Assembly (NCBI GenBank): GCA_032718475.1
Contig: JAUCBJ010007638.1
Span: forward strand, 1 to 44,932
Reading direction: 5' to 3'
Origin: Nemertoderma westbladi
Taxonomy: Eukaryota; Xenacoelomorpha; Nemertodermatida; Nemertodermatidae
DNA length: 44,932 nt
The notes under the pieces: generated by a model
What the model saw: the letters and a program-made list of their open reading frames with translations, nothing else
What the model was told of the DNA's origin: nothing
The model's database searches: none
Part shown: positions 41,626 to 44,932 of the stretch, in pieces
Numbering within the stretch: position 1 is the stretch's first letter
Layout: every line of letters begins with the position of its first letter
Made by a program: the position numbers and the translations under genes

Positions 41626-42235
41626 ATAACTCTGTTTATATAGATAGAGCGCCACGTCCTAAAGGAACTGTTAATATTCCCCGAAGGTGAATAATATTGT
41701 CAGAGATTATATAATACTGTCAGTCGAATAATACTTTAGGCTTACATAGCAATAAGATTAAGCCGTCGAACCCAATCTCCCGGGTATATCCAGCGGGTGA
41801 ATGATCGCGCACAGATTGGTTTCGACTAGTGTAGTGAATCAAATACTTGTCAGAGGCTAAAAGCAATTTATTATCTAAAAGACATCTTAATTTGGCGGGT
41901 TAAGCTGCCAAAGGTCTGAAAGCGTGAACAATAACTCTGTTTATATAGATAGAGTGCCACGTCCTAAAGGAACTGTTAATATTCCCCGAAGGTGAATAAT
42001 ATTGTCAGAGATTATATAATACTGTCAGTCGAATAATACTTTAGGCTTACATAGCAATAAGATTAAGCCGTCGAACCCAATCTCCCGGGTATATCCAGCG
42101 GGTGAATGATCGCGCACAGATTGGTTTCGACTAGTGTAGTGAATCAAATACTTGTCAGAGGCTAAAAGCAATTTATTATCTAAAAGACATCTTAATTTGG
42201 CGGGTTAAACTGCCAAAGGTCTGAAAGCTCGAACA
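41626..42235 (+). repeat. 305-bp tandem duplication of the LTR 3' part
   Basis: Unit 1 is 41626-41930 and unit 2 is 41931-42235, with only a handful of differences. Both units start with ATAAC and end with GAACA, and the base run after unit 2 is again ATAAC, so the breakpoints lie exactly at the LTR/leader junction. Confidence 0.93.
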
Positions 42236-42251
42236 ATAACGGATATTGCTT

Positions 42252-42274
42252 CTTTATTGCAGTAAGCAATAAAG
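42252..42274 (+). other. Conserved leader stem-loop, second element
   Basis: Nine perfect base pairs and a 5-nt loop, 16 nt inside the LTR end. The counterpart in the first element has a stem of different length and still pairs. Confidence 0.65.
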
Positions 42275-42559
42275 TTGAAAGTACCGGTCAACCGGTAAAC
42301 CTGAACGGTACATCTGTAGGTCAGTAGGCCCAACTGCCAGAACCGGTACTGCCGTAGGTCCGTAGGTCCAACTGCCAGAACCGGTACTTCTGTAGGTCCG
42401 TAGGCCCAACTGTCCTAACCGGTACTTCCAGTATAAGTACATTAGTATTATTCGAATTTGATAATTATATACCGGTAGGTCTTAGTACTTAATCAGGGAA
42501 CGGCCGCCCTGGTTTTTTATTGAGATTTTTACTTATTTCTGTCAAGTTTTATTTGTTTG

Positions 42560-43140
42560 TAGGCCAGTATTGAACAGAAGGCGTGTAAGCCTGATCAGAT
42601 TGTACAGACAATTTGTAGGCTGAGCTGTTGTCTGATTGTTGTTAAGTCTGAACGGATTGCAGTGTGTGTAGATCATCTGTCCGATAAAGAACGGTTAGGA
42701 AGTAGGGGCAGCCAAAGCTGTAAGGTAAACCCCCAACTAAAGAATAAGTCGTACTACTGGGTTAGAACGCATACTACCTAATCATTTCGGAGTCTGCATG
42801 TCCTGTAGTTTATTTAGGCTTGAGAGTAGTCTGCCATCGTTTAGTCTGTACTTTGTTTGTGTAGTCTGTACAGGTAGCGTATAATATTTATTTAGATAAT
42901 TTGTAGGCTGGATAGTTGTCTGGCTGTTGTTAAGTCTGAACGGATTGCAGTGTGTGTAGATCATCTGTCCGATAAAGAACGGTTAGGAAGTAGGGGCAGC
43001 CAAAGCTGTAAGGTAAACCCCCAACTAAAGAATAAGTCGTACTACTGGGTTAGAACGCATACTACCTAATCATTTCGGAGTCTGCATGTCCTGTAGTTTA
43101 TTTAGGCTTGATAGTAGTCTGTCAGTATTTGGTCTGCATT
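42560..43140 (+). repeat. Tandem duplication in leader, period 288
   Basis: A block beginning GTTAAGTCTGAACGGATTGC recurs at 42651 and 42939 (start of AACGGATTGC) with very few changes. It corresponds to the 287-bp duplication in the first element. Confidence 0.9.
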
Positions 43141-44500
43141 TTGTTTGAGTGGTTTGTACGCGTAGCGTAATATTTATTATTCAGAGTTTATGCGATTATT
43201 CGCAACATTCATTCCCCAAGTTTGTTCCTACAATAATTGTGTTTGTTATACATACCGCTATAGTTAAATTAACCCCGGTACTACACGGGCTGCTTGGCGT
43301 AGGTAAAGACTGGTGATTTTGTGCACCGGTCACTCCAGCAGATGCCGTGGTTCTTTTAGCTGTTCAAGTATATTTAACTACTGATTATATGTTGTACAAG
43401 TACTCGTACCTAATTTAGGGTTTAGTGTACAGTGCTTTCCGAAAGTAATTAGTGTAGACATTATATTTGTGTTGTAAAGTGGTTGATAGGCACGTTCGAT
43501 TAGCTCTATTAACTTCTAGGTAGGAACACTCCGTGATACATAACGTAGTACCTATAGCGATACGGCTATAGGTCGTCAGGCGGTGGTATTTTCCTACCTG
43601 GACAACGCAGTGTATTTACTACTACGTATTATTTTCAAATACCGCAGTACCCTGTCCGTTGTAATAACCAGATTCTAACCCTTTGTTAGGCTGGTTTGTA
43701 GACTTCTTGTAAAATTACCCTGAAAATTCGTATTTTGTGTTTTTTGTAAATTTTTGTGTTTATTTAGAGATTGTAATCTCACCCGAATTGTACGTAATTT
43801 GTAGTATTAAGTAACTTAGGTAAATTAGTATTATTTGTTTTAGTGTCCTATAAGTAGCACTTCACTGAAAGCGCACCGCTTTGTGTAGTGATTACTCCCC
43901 AGAAATAATAACATTTATTTCAAACATTGACAAAACCCATTAAAACGGGTATATATATATTATAAATCAACTCAAACGATTTATAAATAGCAGGCCTACC
44001 ATACAACCATTAGGTCTCAATATCAGTTGGATTACTGCTCAAATAACGGTAATAAAGTAAGTAAAGTAACCAAGTAACCCTAAAATTCAGAAATTCAATT
44101 ATTTAAAATAATTGATATACCGGTATTTACGATAGGCCTATTATCTTTATTTCTATAAATTTAGGCTGAAATTATACCGGTACTTGTAATTAATTCTAGT
44201 CCAGAATTATATATACTACAAACTGTAAGCTGTATGTATACCGGTATTCCGATAGGCCTATTATATATTTATATATATTTGTGCTAAAATTATACCGGTA
44301 TTCTGTGATAAACCTAGTCTGTAATAATACTTATATAGTTATATATACTATAAGCATACCGGTATTCTAATATATTATATATATCACGCTGCACTGAGTA
44401 GCAGTACCGGTAATTAATTACTAGGCTAGCAGTTAATACTGAGTTACTAGACTTGCTCAGACTGTAATACAGCAGTAGACATTCAACTGTACACATAAAC

Positions 44501-44932
44501 ATGTCTGATACTAAGCAGAACCTGTCAGACAGTTTATTAGATGTAACTATCTGCGACTCAGATAGAGGTGTAGAACCGTCTAGTCCTAAGTTCAGTTCAC
44601 CTCCCACTGTGAGGAAGGTCATCCCTCCAGTAGAAATAACAGAACCTAGGCTGGTCCAACATCGTAGGTCTATCATAGGCACTCGAGCTCAGGTCAAGCG
44701 GGACCAAGAAGCAGCAGAACAGCAACAACCCGCGAGCCAAGAACTTACTTCTCAACGGCCCAACAGCTCCAGTAGTGAGGATACTGTAGAACTGACACCA
44801 GAACGCGGAGAAAAGATGATGGATGCGGTTTATTCGGATCCCCTTCTCATCCTTCCTGCAGCCGTACTCACTAGGCTATTGATTGCGGTGGAAGAACACC
44901 AGATCGATTGGGCGAGAAGTCAGCGATCAACT
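44501..44932 (+). CDS. BEL/Pao Gag N-terminus, partial at window end
   Basis: An ATG at 44501 opens a frame of 144 codons without a stop to the last base. The protein aligns from its first residue with the Gag of the first element (shared MSDT-x-QNLSDSL, TICDSDR, SIIGTRAQVKRDQEAA, DTVELTPE, VYSDPLL, LIAVEEHQ), with many substitutions and small gaps between, so the two belong to related but distinct lineages. The rest of Gag, any protease, RT and integrase lie beyond the window. Confidence 0.93.
   Translation, partial: MSDTKQNLSDSLLDVTICDSDRGVEPSSPKFSSPPTVRKVIPPVEITEPRLVQHRRSIIGTRAQVKRDQEAAEQQQPASQELTSQRPNSSSSEDTVELTPERGEKMMDAVYSDPLLILPAAVLTRLLIAVEEHQIDWARSQRST

Larger units (their letters stand above)
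40719..42235 (+). repeat. 5' LTR of the second BEL/Pao element, with internal duplication
   Basis: TG at 40719 and a CGAACA end at 42235. A first possible end, GTGAACA, lies at 41930; a 305-bp unit then repeats. If the LTR ends at 41930 it is 1,212 bp, close to the other element's 1,260, and the second unit belongs to the leader. Shared blocks with the first LTR: CCAATCAGAGC (41017-41027), CGCCACGTCCTAAAGGAACT, and GGGTGAATGATCGCGCA. Confidence 0.75.
42236..44500 (+). other. Leader of the second BEL/Pao element
   Basis: No gene. It contains a stem-loop at 42252-42274 (CTTTATTGC/GCAATAAAG, loop AGTAA), short repeats of CCAACTGCCAGAACCGGTAC (42300-42430), the 288-bp tandem duplication, and ACCGGTAT/AGGCCTAT repeats near 44110-44380. 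It aligns in blocks with the first element's leader. Confidence 0.7.
40719..44932 (+). mobile_element. Second BEL/Pao element, 5' part, runs off the window
   Basis: Plus strand. The LTR begins TGTAAAAGCCTTTG at 40719; a 2.26-kb leader follows, and a gag starting at 44501 is clearly homologous to that of the first element but diverged. The leader and the second half of the LTR align with the first element's. The 3' LTR and target duplication are outside the window, so completeness is unknown. Confidence 0.88.

Overview
This is a stretch of animal nuclear DNA, AT-rich and dominated by repeats. It contains two conserved single-copy-type protein genes and a dense, layered set of transposable elements. 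The two genes (a RASSF2/4/6-like protein with RA and SARAH domains, and the translation-initiation subunit eIF3b), together with BEL/Pao LTR retrotransposons, non-LTR retrotransposon fragments, tRNA-derived SINEs and many MITE-like elements, point to an invertebrate metazoan. The noncoding DNA is rich in the words TAGGCCTA, ACCGGT and TACAGTA, but I cannot name the phylum from sequence alone. Both genes have a single uninterrupted coding exon, which is unusual for these families. Each has a good 3' splice-site-like sequence just upstream of its ATG.

Layout. 1-5700: a SINE, the RASSF-like gene (1011-2027, +), more SINE-like copies and a 5'-truncated LINE 3' end (3676-4226, -). 5701-8695: a putative 3-kb non-autonomous DNA element rich in TTAACGTTAA, carrying a 31-bp minisatellite, two long poly-G tracts and a SINE. 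8696-14830: no genes; SINEs and at least two further inverted-repeat elements. 14831-16960 (-): EIF3B. 17101-18319: a MITE with GGCCCGATCGGGCC-type subterminal repeats and a 5-bp duplication, 140 bp upstream of the EIF3B start codon.

19134-32750: a nested insertion. A MITE whose ends are arrays of the palindrome CTACGCGTAG was interrupted by a 12,446-bp BEL/Pao retrotransposon (19838-32283, minus strand). The retrotransposon has 1,260-bp LTRs with no difference that I could find, a perfect AGAAC target duplication, a 1,540-codon Gag-protease frame that has lost reverse transcriptase, most of RNase H and the integrase without losing frame, and an unidentified downstream accessory frame with zinc-knuckle-like motifs and two in-frame TGA codons. 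33059-33872: a 68-bp satellite related to the inside of a MITE at 39309-39717. 35916-36770: a long-TIR element with a 9-bp target duplication. 37085-38924: a decayed LINE ending in (AATC)13. 40719-44932: the 5' part of a second, diverged BEL/Pao element on the plus strand; its gag runs off the window end.

The two cellular genes have no visible functional link to each other. The most unusual content is the Gag-protease-only BEL/Pao element: its accessory frame, the conserved stem-loop just inside the LTR, and repeated duplication of the LTR/leader junction in both elements. Next in interest is a set of MITE-like families that share one design (a short perfect palindrome arrayed at the ends) but use a different palindrome in each family.
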